Shown here in pieces: positions 8,087 through 14,820 of a DNA stretch of 26,268 bases. Positions within the stretch are counted from its first letter, which is position 1, and every line of letters begins with the position of its first letter. Both the position numbers and the translations under genes were made by a program. The stretch is from positions 1 to 26,268 of the forward strand of contig DJPK01000060.1 in NCBI GenBank assembly GCA_002438545.1, read 5' to 3'. The notes beneath the pieces were generated by a model. The model searched no databases. It saw only the letters and a program-made list of their open reading frames with translations, and was not told the origin of the DNA. The DNA comes from Caryophanales bacterium UBA6414 (GTDB lineage: Bacteria > Bacillota_I > Bacilli_A > RF39 > UBA660).

Positions 8087-8117
8087 ATTATATACTTACT
8101 TATAGTAAGTATATCAC
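8087..8117 (-). promoter_or_regulatory. divIC promoter with overlapping 11-bp perfect inverted repeat (putative operator)
   Basis: TATAAT (8092-8087) lies 16 bases upstream of the divIC start; a weak -35 (TGATAT, 8116-8111) lies 18 bases away. Arms at 8090-8100 and 8104-8114 are perfectly inverted over 11 bases with a 3-base spacer, covering the spacer and part of the -10. There is no T-run after the repeat, so it is not a terminator. Confidence 0.55.
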
Positions 8118-8179
8118 ATAATTATTTTAGATAACAATATATTAACCCAAATTAATTTACAAAATATTTATTATGTAAA

Positions 8180-8458
8180 CTACTTTTTCTTAAATAACTT
8201 AAGCTTAATAAAATATGCTAATATATAACCCAATATAATACTAAGTAAAAAGTATATATGTACAATCCCATTATTAATTCTAATAAGAATAATAAAATAT
8301 AATAATGTATTTACTAATAAAAACAATAAAGAATAAATTATCTTAATAAATAACTTAGATTCATATACTATTTTATAATTAACCTCTAATAAAGCATAAA
8401 AAATTATTCCATAAAGAAAAGAATATAATATAGAATATATCTGTATCTTTAAAATCAT
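8180..8458 (-). CDS. yabQ: YabQ-like spore cortex biosynthesis membrane protein
   Basis: 92 residues, almost entirely hydrophobic, with about three to four transmembrane helices (about residues 8-26, 38-58, 62-84) and a basic KLKLFKKK end. Its start codon overlaps the yabP stop as ATGA. Identification rests mostly on the conserved order yabP-yabQ-divIC plus the membrane topology. In B. subtilis YabQ is a mother-cell protein of the outer forespore membrane needed for cortex formation. Sequence similarity alone would not decide it. Confidence 0.75.
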   Translation of the reverse strand: MILKIQIYSILYSFLYGIIFYALLEVNYKIVYESKLFIKIIYSLLFLLVNTLLYFIILIRINNGIVHIYFLLSIILGYILAYFIKLKLFKKK

Positions 8459-8748
8459 TTAAATAATTTAGTAATAAATGAATTATCCTTATCTTTTTTT
8501 ACATTACTATCTAAGTAGCATAAACTATCTATTCTTCCCTTTATTGAAACATTACCTTGATAAGTATCTAACTTAATAATTTCTAACTCATCACCCTTAA
8601 TAATTAAATAACCAAGTGTTGTTTCTAGCATAAATTCCTCATTATCAAAACTATCTATTTTCTTTACTCCAGTAATAATAATATTCTTTCTCTCACTAAT
8701 TGAAATACCATGATTAAATGTAGTATCTATTTCTTTAACATTTTCCAT
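8455..8748 (-). CDS. yabP: YabP/YqfC-family sporulation protein
   Basis: 97 residues. The start at 8748 is chosen because AGGAGG lies 7 bases upstream; a longer reading would start inside the promoter. The features fit YabP: an N-terminal HGISISERKNIIITGV stretch, a central SFDNEEFMLETTLGYLIIKG motif, then ELEIIKLDTYQGNVSIKG and a final LCYL-type strand. YabP is required at an intermediate stage of sporulation and is made in the mother cell. It ends in TGA overlapping the yabQ ATG. A sigma-E-like promoter lies directly upstream, matching the known control of yabP in Bacillus. Confidence 0.9.
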   Translation of the reverse strand: MENVKEIDTTFNHGISISERKNIIITGVKKIDSFDNEEFMLETTLGYLIIKGDELEIIKLDTYQGNVSIKGRIDSLCYLDSNVKKDKDNSFITKLFK

Positions 8749-8764
8749 CTTTATGCCTCCTAAT

Positions 8765-8794
8765 AAATATATGTTAAAAATAATAAAAATATAC
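8765..8794 (-). promoter_or_regulatory. Putative sigma-E promoter of yabP-yabQ
   Basis: GTATATT (8794-8788), 14 bases and CATATATTT (8773-8765) match the sigma-E pattern (ATATT, 13-15 bases, CATAnnnT). The predicted start falls close to the ribosome site, so the leader would be very short. Confidence 0.5.
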
Positions 8795-8820
8795 AAAAAA
8801 TAGACTCAATCAGAGTCTAT
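8795..8820 (-). terminator. Intrinsic terminator of spoVG
   Basis: ATAGACTC (8820-8813) and GAGTCTAT (8807-8800) pair perfectly around a 5-base loop and run into TTTTTT. The hairpin overlaps the spoVG stop codon. Confidence 0.92.
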
Positions 8821-9074
8821 TCAGCTTCTTCATATGCTTTTAATATAGCTTTTTCAAACATTTGACGTGTTTCAGCATTAATAGGATGAGCAATATCTCT
8901 ATATCCACCAGTAGCAACTTGTCTACTAGGCATAGCGATAAATAAACCATTATCACCTTCAATTATTCTTATATCATGTACTGCAAAGCAATCATCAATA
9001 AGAACAGAAGCAATTCCTTTCATACGTGAATTTTCTTTTTCAATCTTACGAACTGTTACTGAAGTAATCTTCAT
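8817..9074 (-). CDS. spoVG: SpoVG, RNA-binding regulator
   Basis: 85 residues, within the family range. It opens MKITSVTVRKIEKENSRMKG and has the conserved ASVLIDDCFAVHDIRII and GLFIAMPSRQ segments, followed by YRDIAHPI, all SpoVG hallmarks. SpoVG is a small dimeric RNA-binding protein affecting division, cell surface and sporulation genes. AAGGAGAGAT precedes the ATG. It has its own sigma-A-like promoter and terminator, so it is one gene between veg and yabP. In B. subtilis it lies after purR-yabJ, absent here. Confidence 0.97.
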   Translation of the reverse strand: MKITSVTVRKIEKENSRMKGIASVLIDDCFAVHDIRIIEGDNGLFIAMPSRQVATGGYRDIAHPINAETRQMFEKAILKAYEEAE

Positions 9075-9091
9075 TATGTTATCTCTCCTTC

Positions 9092-9144
9092 TAGAAAATA
9101 CCTTTTCTAATTACATTTTAGTATATACAATATGTAAAAGTCAA
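9092..9144 (-). promoter_or_regulatory. spoVG promoter and 5' leader hairpin
   Basis: TTGACT (9144-9139), an 18-base spacer and TAAAAT (9120-9115) form a sigma-A-like promoter. The predicted RNA starts near 9108, at a 7-bp hairpin (arms 9109-9103 and 9098-9092, loop GGTA) that ends a few bases before AGGAGAG. No sigma-H motif like that of Bacillus spoVG was found. Confidence 0.55.
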
Positions 9145-9154
9145 TATTTTTTCT

Positions 9155-9385
9155 TTAATTTGACACTTTTTCAAAACACACCTTAATATTCCTAATAAGA
9201 ATATCTCGATAAGTAAAACTTTTTATTGAATTATCAAACTGTCTAATAGTAAAGATATTATTATATAATTTATCTACTATTCCAAAACATTCAACTACTC
9301 TATTACGATTACCATAAGAAATAATTTTAACTACCTCATTAGTATGATTAGATAATTCATTCTTTATTTTTTTTATATTGTACAT
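9155..9385 (-). CDS. veg: Veg protein
   Basis: 76 residues, slightly shorter than B. subtilis Veg (86). The start at 9385 lies right after AGGAGGTAT; a longer reading would overlap yabG. It shows the small beta-barrel pattern of the Veg family: IKNELSNHTNEVVKI, then a basic YGNRNRVVE stretch, a GIVDKLYNNIFTI strand and a FTYRDIL segment. Veg is a highly expressed small protein that stimulates biofilm formation and spore outgrowth in Bacillus. Its ribosome site overlaps the end of yabG, as expected for the conserved yabG-veg pair, so it may be cotranscribed with yabG. Confidence 0.9.
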   Translation of the reverse strand: MYNIKKIKNELSNHTNEVVKIISYGNRNRVVECFGIVDKLYNNIFTIRQFDNSIKSFTYRDILIRNIKVCFEKVSN

Positions 9386-9392
9386 ATACCTC

Positions 9393-10163
9393 CTATTCCC
9401 TAGGATACCCAGTATACATTGTACCCTTTGTAATAATTCCACCCATTCCTGCTGAACCATATTTCGTCTTTTCTAAAATATTAATTAAATCTATATTATT
9501 ATTAATATCTGAAAAAGCCATACAACCCGCTACTATTGCCGGATCTAACGCATGAATATTAATTCTTTTTGGACTAGATGCGAAATTAGCACCAGCTTTA
9601 ATTAATTCTTCATAATCAGACTGACAAGCTCCCGCAATAATAATTAACTTTTGATGTGATTTCTCATACGTACGAGCCGTTTTAACACATTCCACAAAAT
9701 TAGAAGTATTCTTATATTTAGAACCATTCTTTCGCTTACGATAATAAGCATCATGACCCGTAATAACAACAATATCTGGAGTATACTTTTCAAGAAGAGG
9801 CACTATATTACTAGCTAAATCCTCTTCTTTAAAATAAACTCCATATGCTCTTAACTTATTCTTCTTATAAAAGTCTAGACAACTATCTAAATATTCCTTA
9901 TCACCATCTAAATGTAATATCTTCCCCGGTAAATAAAAATACTCACTTCTATTTAACTTTCGATATTCTTCTATTGAAGGAAGAAAAGAATCAATATTCT
10001 CACTACCATCATTATATAATTTTAAATCTTCTTTATAACTATCAGCATATAACCTAACATTAACACCTTTTAAATAATATAAATCTTCATCAATACTAAT
10101 TATCTTAAATACCACATCATTATTATATGAATTTCTCGTTACATAATCACCAATATTAAACAT
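9393..10163 (-). CDS. yabG: Sporulation-specific cysteine protease YabG
   Basis: 256 residues, somewhat shorter than the Bacillus protein (290). It opens MFNIGDYVTRNSYNND, has a central PDIVVITGHDAYYR segment and a LIIIAGACQSDYEEL segment carrying the Cys proposed as the nucleophile. It ends with SAGMGGIITKGTMYTGYP, typical of peptidase family U57. YabG is made late in the mother cell and cleaves spore coat proteins, and in Clostridioides germination proteins. AGATAGGTG precedes the ATG. A sigma-E-like promoter lies just upstream (in Bacillus the gene is under sigma-K). It follows ksgA as in Bacillus. Confidence 0.95.
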   Translation of the reverse strand: MFNIGDYVTRNSYNNDVVFKIISIDEDLYYLKGVNVRLYADSYKEDLKLYNDGSENIDSFLPSIEEYRKLNRSEYFYLPGKILHLDGDKEYLDSCLDFYKKNKLRAYGVYFKEEDLASNIVPLLEKYTPDIVVITGHDAYYRKRKNGSKYKNTSNFVECVKTARTYEKSHQKLIIIAGACQSDYEELIKAGANFASSPKRINIHALDPAIVAGCMAFSDINNNIDLINILEKTKYGSAGMGGIITKGTMYTGYPRE

Positions 10164-10178
10164 ACATTCACCTATCTA

Positions 10179-10206
10179 ATTATATGATTAACTAGCTCAT
10201 ATATGA
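10179..10206 (-). promoter_or_regulatory. Putative sigma-E promoter of yabG-veg
   Basis: TCATATA (10206-10200), a 13-base spacer and CATATAAT (10186-10179) match the sigma-E consensus at 6 of 7 bases (-35) and at the CATAnnnT core (-10). It abuts the T-run of the rsmA terminator. Confidence 0.5.
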
Positions 10207-10230
10207 AAAAAAGATTGCATAACACAATCT
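10206..10230 (-). terminator. Intrinsic terminator of rsmA
   Basis: AGATTG (10230-10225) and CAATCT (10217-10212) pair around a 7-base loop and are followed by a run of T. The hairpin overlaps the rsmA stop codon. Confidence 0.85.
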
Positions 10231-11020
10231 ATTTATTATCTAATGTATTTACTATATCTATAAAAACTTCAAAAGAAACATTTTCTGCTCTATCCGTTAA
10301 AGATAAATTATATTTTTCTAATACACTATTAATAGTATCTAAATCATAACTCTTTAAATTATTTCTTAAATTCTTACGTTTAAACTGAAAAGCATCTTTT
10401 ACTAATTTCAAAAACAATTCATAATTAAAGTTATTATCTATATTACTCTTCTTATTCATTACAATTACAGCACTATCAACCATAGGTTCAGGAATAAAAC
10501 ACTTTCTTGATACATCAACTAATCTCTTAATATCATAATAGTAAGAAAGTATTACTGATATATATCCATAATCTCTTGTATTAACGGAAGCAGATAAACG
10601 CATAGCTACTTCCTTTTGAATCATAATAACTATTTTATCAGGCTTAAACTCATTAACTAATTTCATTATAATAGGACTCGTTATATAGTATGGTAAATTA
10701 GCCACAACATATAATTTCTTATAATTATTAAGCTCCTTTATATCCTCAATACTAGCCTCTAAAAAATCTTTAATATATAAAGTATAATTACTATAACAAC
10801 TTAGTTTATTTCTTAAAATATCTTCAAGTCTATTATCTATCTCAAATAAATAAGCATATCCACATTTATTAATAATATCATAAGATAATGAACCATCACC
10901 TGGGCCAATTTCAATAACTAAAGTATCTTTATCTATCTCAGCACCTTCAATAATCTTATTAACAATATTTTTATCCCAAAGAAAATTTTGTCCTAGAGAC
11001 TTTTTAAAATTAAAATCCAT
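10229..11020 (-). CDS. rsmA: 16S rRNA dimethyladenosine transferase RsmA (KsgA)
   Basis: 263 residues. It opens with KKSLGQNFLWD (residues 6-16), has the SAM-binding motif EIGPGDGSLSYDI and the catalytic NLPYYITSPI (motif IV, about residues 109-118), and ends with FQFKRKNLRNNL-type C-terminal helices. It dimethylates two adjacent adenines in helix 45 of 16S rRNA. GGAGGTTGT lies before the ATG. It sits upstream of yabG as in Bacillus, but the RNase M5 gene (rnmV) that normally precedes it is absent. A strong terminator lies 12 bases before its ribosome site and no promoter was seen, so expression may depend on readthrough or on a promoter inside the preceding gene. Confidence 0.97.
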   Translation of the reverse strand: MDFNFKKSLGQNFLWDKNIVNKIIEGAEIDKDTLVIEIGPGDGSLSYDIINKCGYAYLFEIDNRLEDILRNKLSCYSNYTLYIKDFLEASIEDIKELNNYKKLYVVANLPYYITSPIIMKLVNEFKPDKIVIMIQKEVAMRLSASVNTRDYGYISVILSYYYDIKRLVDVSRKCFIPEPMVDSAVIVMNKKSNIDNNFNYELFLKLVKDAFQFKRKNLRNNLKSYDLDTINSVLEKYNLSLTDRAENVSFEVFIDIVNTLDNK

Positions 11021-11036
11021 ACAACCTCCATAACAT

Positions 11037-11057
11037 AAAAAGAGGAATACTCCTCTT
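11037..11057 (-). terminator. Intrinsic terminator of the SleB-like gene
   Basis: AAGAGGA (11057-11051) and TCCTCTT (11046-11040) form a perfect 7-bp stem with a 4-base loop and T-run. It overlaps the stop codon and lies just upstream of the rsmA ribosome site. Confidence 0.88.
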
Positions 11058-11811
11058 AGTTAAATCCATATCTATTACCATGGTCAGAAATGTAATTATT
11101 ACTATAACCATAACTTTCCCATGATCTGAAGCCTAAATAATTATTGTTTCTAACACCATTTAATCCATCTAAAACAGCTTCTTTAACATAATTATATTTA
11201 GCACTATTATAATATCTACCAGAAGGTAAATAACTATAATACATATTTCTAAAATATACTTCAAACTGATTAGGAGCAGTTATCTGACTAATAGGATTAC
11301 GTCCGAAATAGTTACCCCATTTATCAGAATCACATCTATTTAATATAACAGAAATAACCGCTAAAGCATCATCAATACTATCTCCTGCTTCAACACATAT
11401 AACAGCGATAAGTAAATCTAAATCACTACCACTAACATCATATGTATTATTATTTACTGATACATTAAATCCCATTGCTTCATCTGTTTTATATTTTAAA
11501 TAAAACTCATCAGCTAAATAACTAACGTTATTATCATTATTTTCAGTCTCTTCAACTGTATCTACTTCTTTTTGAATAGTAGCATCAATTAAATCAACTA
11601 ATTCTTCATCTTTCTCTGTTTTATTTTGTAATAAAGAATTTACTACAAACAACCCTGAAATTACATCTTCTGTCTTGTTTAAATTATTATTCTCTAAAAC
11701 TACTACTTCCTGATATTTATTATCTGCTTTAGAAAACAAAAATACTAAAAATAGTAAAGCAACCATCAACTGTCCGAAGACAATCAGGGTACCAGGTACT
11801 ATTTTTTTCAT
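11056..11811 (-). CDS. SleB-type cell wall hydrolase, membrane-anchored
   Basis: 251 residues. An N-terminal hydrophobic helix (about residues 8-27) acts as signal or anchor. A low-complexity acidic stalk follows, then a Hydrolase_2/SleB domain from about residue 128. The expected catalytic Glu is in ICVEAGDS (E141); ISVILNR, QITAPNQFEVY and the closing DHGNRYGFN segment are typical. SleB-type enzymes are lytic transglycosylases that degrade spore cortex on germination, or act as vegetative wall hydrolases. AAGAGGTGATTAT precedes the ATG. In Bacillus this position (between tatD and ksgA) is filled by yabE, another wall-associated enzyme, so the slot's role is similar though the family differs. 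Germination function is not proven by sequence. Confidence 0.85.
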   Translation of the reverse strand: MKKIVPGTLIVFGQLMVALLFLVFLFSKADNKYQEVVVLENNNLNKTEDVISGLFVVNSLLQNKTEKDEELVDLIDATIQKEVDTVEETENNDNNVSYLADEFYLKYKTDEAMGFNVSVNNNTYDVSGSDLDLLIAVICVEAGDSIDDALAVISVILNRCDSDKWGNYFGRNPISQITAPNQFEVYFRNMYYSYLPSGRYYNSAKYNYVKEAVLDGLNGVRNNNYLGFRSWESYGYSNNYISDHGNRYGFN

Positions 11812-11913
11812 ATAATCACCTCTTATTTTTAAAGCATAATCAACTAAATTAAATAAAAAATAACCTAGTTAATCCAGCCTCTTTTTCTTCAGGCAATAAT
11901 AATTCTATCATAA

Positions 11914-12669
11914 TTATCTATAAATGTCAAATATCCTTCCTGCATTGGCCGTCGTAGTCCTTACAACATCATCATAACTAATACCCTTCACATCAGCAAT
12001 TTTATTCGCTATAACCCCTAAATATTTAGGACTATTAGCATACTTTCTATATGGAACTGGTGTCAAATATGGCGCATCAGTTTCCAATAATATATATTCC
12101 AAACTAATATTTTTTATAACTTCTATAATATTCTTCGCATTATTATAAGTACATACTCCACCAATACCAAGACATATTCCTAACTTAGTAAACTCTCTAG
12201 CCATCTCTAAACTACCTGAGTAACAATGAAGAGTACCACCAACAGAATATTCTTTTAATATATTATATGTATCTCCTATCGCATCTCTACTATGTATAAT
12301 AACAGGCTTATGATATTTACTAGCTATTTCTAATTGTCTTCTAAAAAATAATTGTTGTTTTTCTTTATCAGTATTATCGTAATGATAATCAAGACCGATC
12401 TCTCCAATTGCCACAATTTTATCATTAGATATATTCTTTTCAATAAAGTCAAGACAATCTAAACTAACATCTTCTAGCTCTGTTGGATGAAAACCAATTG
12501 CACCATAAACTATATCATATTTAGAAACAAGTCTTAGTACCTCCTGACAATTTTTCATATTAGTACCATTAACTATAATAGCCTTAACCCCAGCTTCTTT
12601 AATCTTTTCTATTTCTTCATCAATATTATCATAATACTCACTTAATATATGACAATGTGTATCTATCAT
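11914..12669 (-). CDS. tatD: TatD-family metal-dependent hydrolase/DNase
   Basis: 251 residues. The start at 12669 follows AGGAGGTTTAATA and gives the classic opening MIDTHCHI. Metal ligands are visible as HCH (residues 5-7), GEIGLDYHYD, IIHSRDA, LHCYSGS and LLETDAPYLTP. TatD proteins are TIM-barrel exonucleases or deoxyribonucleases. It follows metS as in B. subtilis, with a 55-residue gene inserted between. A terminator (12691-12713) ends just upstream of the ribosome site. Confidence 0.95.
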   Translation of the reverse strand: MIDTHCHILSEYYDNIDEEIEKIKEAGVKAIIVNGTNMKNCQEVLRLVSKYDIVYGAIGFHPTELEDVSLDCLDFIEKNISNDKIVAIGEIGLDYHYDNTDKEKQQLFFRRQLEIASKYHKPVIIHSRDAIGDTYNILKEYSVGGTLHCYSGSLEMAREFTKLGICLGIGGVCTYNNAKNIIEVIKNISLEYILLETDAPYLTPVPYRKYANSPKYLGVIANKIADVKGISYDDVVRTTTANAGRIFDIYR

Positions 12670-12690
12670 TATTAAACCTCCTATCATAAG

Positions 12691-12713
12691 AAAAAACTAT
12701 AATTACTATAGTT
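12691..12713 (-). terminator. Terminator (or attenuator) between the 55-residue gene and tatD
   Basis: AACTATA (12713-12707) and TATAGTT (12701-12695) pair perfectly around a 5-base loop, followed by a T-run. It overlaps the stop codon of the small gene, and its T-run ends about 10 bases before tatD's AGGAGG. Confidence 0.8.
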
Positions 12714-12880
12714 TATCTATTTCTAAAAGAAGAAATTACATACTTAACAATTATCATACCTGCTACCACAAAATAGCAAATATCAATAATATTTTTATAT
12801 ACTAAGGCGTTAAGCCCCACCAGCAACAAAAATACAACTAAATAAAACTCCAAAATACGTTCTTGAAATATAGTCTTCAT
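12713..12880 (-). CDS. 55-residue membrane miniprotein
   Basis: Translated by eye. It opens MKTIFQERILEF, has two hydrophobic helices (about residues 11-27 and 31-50) separated by a short polar turn (VYKN), and ends SSFRNR. AAAAGGGAGCTAAG precedes the ATG, a promoter (TTTACT-17-TATATT) lies upstream and a terminator overlaps the stop. That set of signals supports a real gene. I do not recognise a family. A helical hairpin in the membrane is the only structural statement I can make. Confidence 0.75.
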   Translation of the reverse strand: MKTIFQERILEFYLVVFLLLVGLNALVYKNIIDICYFVVAGMIIVKYVISSFRNR

Positions 12881-12922
12881 CTTAGCTCCCTTTTCATCTA
12901 AAACTGCAACTACTACATTCTA

Positions 12923-12951
12923 AATATATCAAATCTAAAAAGAAAAGTAAA
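12923..12951 (-). promoter_or_regulatory. Promoter of the 55-residue gene (and perhaps tatD)
   Basis: TTTACT (12951-12946), a 17-base spacer and TATATT (12928-12923) lie about 43 bases upstream of the miniprotein start. Confidence 0.6.
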
Positions 12952-13003
12952 CAAATTACTAATATTTACAATATTTTACACTCAGAACGTAAAAAACAAC
13001 AAA

Positions 13004-14542
13004 TTACTCTGTGGTCTTCTCTATTCTCTTAAATAAAGGTACTGGATCATTCAACTTAGAACCTTCTACTAAATGACCAAAAGATGTTGTTGTGTCAATA
13101 GAATTAATAGAAGTATTTAACTGTCTAAATATTTCTTCACTAGTATCAGGTAAGAACGGACTCAACAATATAGCACCTATTCTAATAGATTCAAGTAAAT
13201 TATATATAACAGTCTTTAACTTTTCACGGCTATTCTCATCTTTTGCTAAAATCCAAGGCGTAGTTTCATCAATATATTTATTACATCTTTTAAATATTTC
13301 CATAATCGCATCTAGTGCTTCAGGTACTTTTAATTCATCCATATATTTATCAACAGTATCCTTAGTAGAAATAACAAGATTAATTAATTCATCATCAAAC
13401 TCTGTCTTATCATTGCCCTTAACAACAATATTATCAAAATATTTTTTATTCATTGCAATAGTACGATTAACTAAATTACCTAAAACATTAGCTAAATCGG
13501 CATTAGTTCTATTAACGAGTGCTTCTTCCGAAAAATTACCATCACTACCAAAAGGAACCTCTCTTAATACAAAATAACGTACAGCATCCTTACCATAAGC
13601 ATTAATATACTCTCTTGGGTCTTTATAATTACCTAAACTCTTAGATATCTTACCGCCATTGATAACTAACCAACCATGTCCAAATACTTGTTTAGGTAAA
13701 GGTAAATCTAAAGCCATTAACATAATTGGCCATATAATAGTATGAAATCTAACTATTTCTTTACCAACAATATGTAAATCTGCTGGCCAATACTTCTTAA
13801 ACTTCGAATCATCATCACTTAAATATCCTAAAGCACTAATATAATTACTTAAAGCATCTATCCATACATAAACAACATGCTTAGTATCAAATGAAACAGG
13901 TATTCCCCAATTAAAACTAGTACGAGAAACACATAAATCTTGTAAACCCGGCTTAATAAAATTATTAATCATCTCATTCTTACGAGATACCGGTTGAATA
14001 AACTCCGGATGTGTCTCAATATACTCAACTAATCTATCCGCATATTTACTTAATCTAAAGAAGTATGCTTCCTCACGAGCTTCTTCAACATCTCTCCCAC
14101 AATCAGGACATTTGCCATCAACAAGTTGTGATTCCGTCCAAAATGATTCACAAGGTGTACAATATAACCCTGAATATTCTCCCTTATAAATATCTCCTTG
14201 ATCATATAAACGTTTAAATATCTTTTGAACAGTCTCAACATGTTCAGGATCAGTAGTTCTAATAAATTTATCATATGAAATACCTAATGATGCCCATAAA
14301 TCTTTAGCATTCTCTATTATTTTATCAACATATTCCTTAGGACTTACTCCTGCTTCCATAGCTTTCTTTTCTATCTTTTGCCCATGCTCATCAGAACCTG
14401 TTAAAAAGAAAGTATCAAAACCATTCTGTCTCTTATATCTTGCAATAGCATCTGCTATTATTGTAGTATAACAATGCCCAATATGAAAATTAGCACTTGG
14501 ATAATATATTGGTGTTGTTATATAAAATTTCTTGTTTTCCAT
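13004..14542 (-). CDS. metG: Methionyl-tRNA synthetase
   Basis: 512 residues (metS in Bacillus). The start at 14542 follows GGGAGGAGAATAGAT; an in-frame ATG at 14587 lies inside the T-box terminator and is not used. Class I signatures are HIGH (residues 20-23) and KISKS (298-302). A zinc knuckle has Cys at 128, 131, 145 and 148. The anticodon-binding helices follow, and the protein ends without the C-terminal tRNA-binding domain that makes B. subtilis MetS about 660 residues. It charges initiator and elongator tRNA-Met. Expression is controlled by a T-box leader directly upstream. Confidence 0.97.
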   Translation of the reverse strand: MENKKFYITTPIYYPSANFHIGHCYTTIIADAIARYKRQNGFDTFFLTGSDEHGQKIEKKAMEAGVSPKEYVDKIIENAKDLWASLGISYDKFIRTTDPEHVETVQKIFKRLYDQGDIYKGEYSGLYCTPCESFWTESQLVDGKCPDCGRDVEEAREEAYFFRLSKYADRLVEYIETHPEFIQPVSRKNEMINNFIKPGLQDLCVSRTSFNWGIPVSFDTKHVVYVWIDALSNYISALGYLSDDDSKFKKYWPADLHIVGKEIVRFHTIIWPIMLMALDLPLPKQVFGHGWLVINGGKISKSLGNYKDPREYINAYGKDAVRYFVLREVPFGSDGNFSEEALVNRTNADLANVLGNLVNRTIAMNKKYFDNIVVKGNDKTEFDDELINLVISTKDTVDKYMDELKVPEALDAIMEIFKRCNKYIDETTPWILAKDENSREKLKTVIYNLLESIRIGAILLSPFLPDTSEEIFRQLNTSINSIDTTTSFGHLVEGSKLNDPVPLFKRIEKTTE

Positions 14543-14564
14543 ATCTATTCTCCTCCCATAAATA

Positions 14565-14783
14565 CCAAAAATAAAAAATCCATCCAACTAAGGACGAATT
14601 TAATATCCGCGGTACCACCTTATTTTATAATTATATAATTATACACTTATAGCTATAACGCACTACCGCTTAAACAAAAGTTAAGATAACTCCAGAACCA
14701 TTTATAATAGCTATTATATCTAATTTCCATCATCATAGACTCTCTATAATAAATCACTATTACTCTTTCCTTCTTCGTTAAAC
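14565..14783 (-). ncRNA. T-box riboswitch of metG with AUG specifier
   Basis: The T-box sequence AAGGTGGTACCGCGG lies at 14621-14607. The terminator pairs 14601-14592 with 14585-14576 (10 pairs, two G-U) and is followed by T6 and a second T-run. In stem I, AGTAATAG on the 5' side can pair with CTATTA on the 3' side, placing AUG (14701-14699) as the specifier codon. This matches the gene: uncharged tRNA-Met should stabilise the antiterminator and allow metG transcription. The limits are approximate (transcription start near 14783). Confidence 0.93.
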
Positions 14784-14789
14784 ACCCAT

Positions 14790-14818
14790 ATTATAACATA
14801 TGATTTTTTAAATATCAA
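14790..14818 (-). promoter_or_regulatory. Sigma-A promoter of the metG T-box leader
   Basis: TTGATA (14818-14813), a 17-base spacer and TATAAT (14795-14790): a near-consensus promoter, directly after the spoVT stop codon. Confidence 0.85.
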
Positions 14819-14820
14819 GA

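Noticed and set aside
11860..11905. Possible terminator or leader structure between tatD and the SleB-like gene
   Set aside because: Only short stems (4 bp) could be drawn near TAACTAGGTTA and GCCT...AGGC; not enough to call.
14543..14587. Extended N terminus of MetRS from the ATG at 14587
   Set aside because: That ATG lies within the T-box terminator hairpin and has no ribosome site; 14542 has GGGAGGAG in front.
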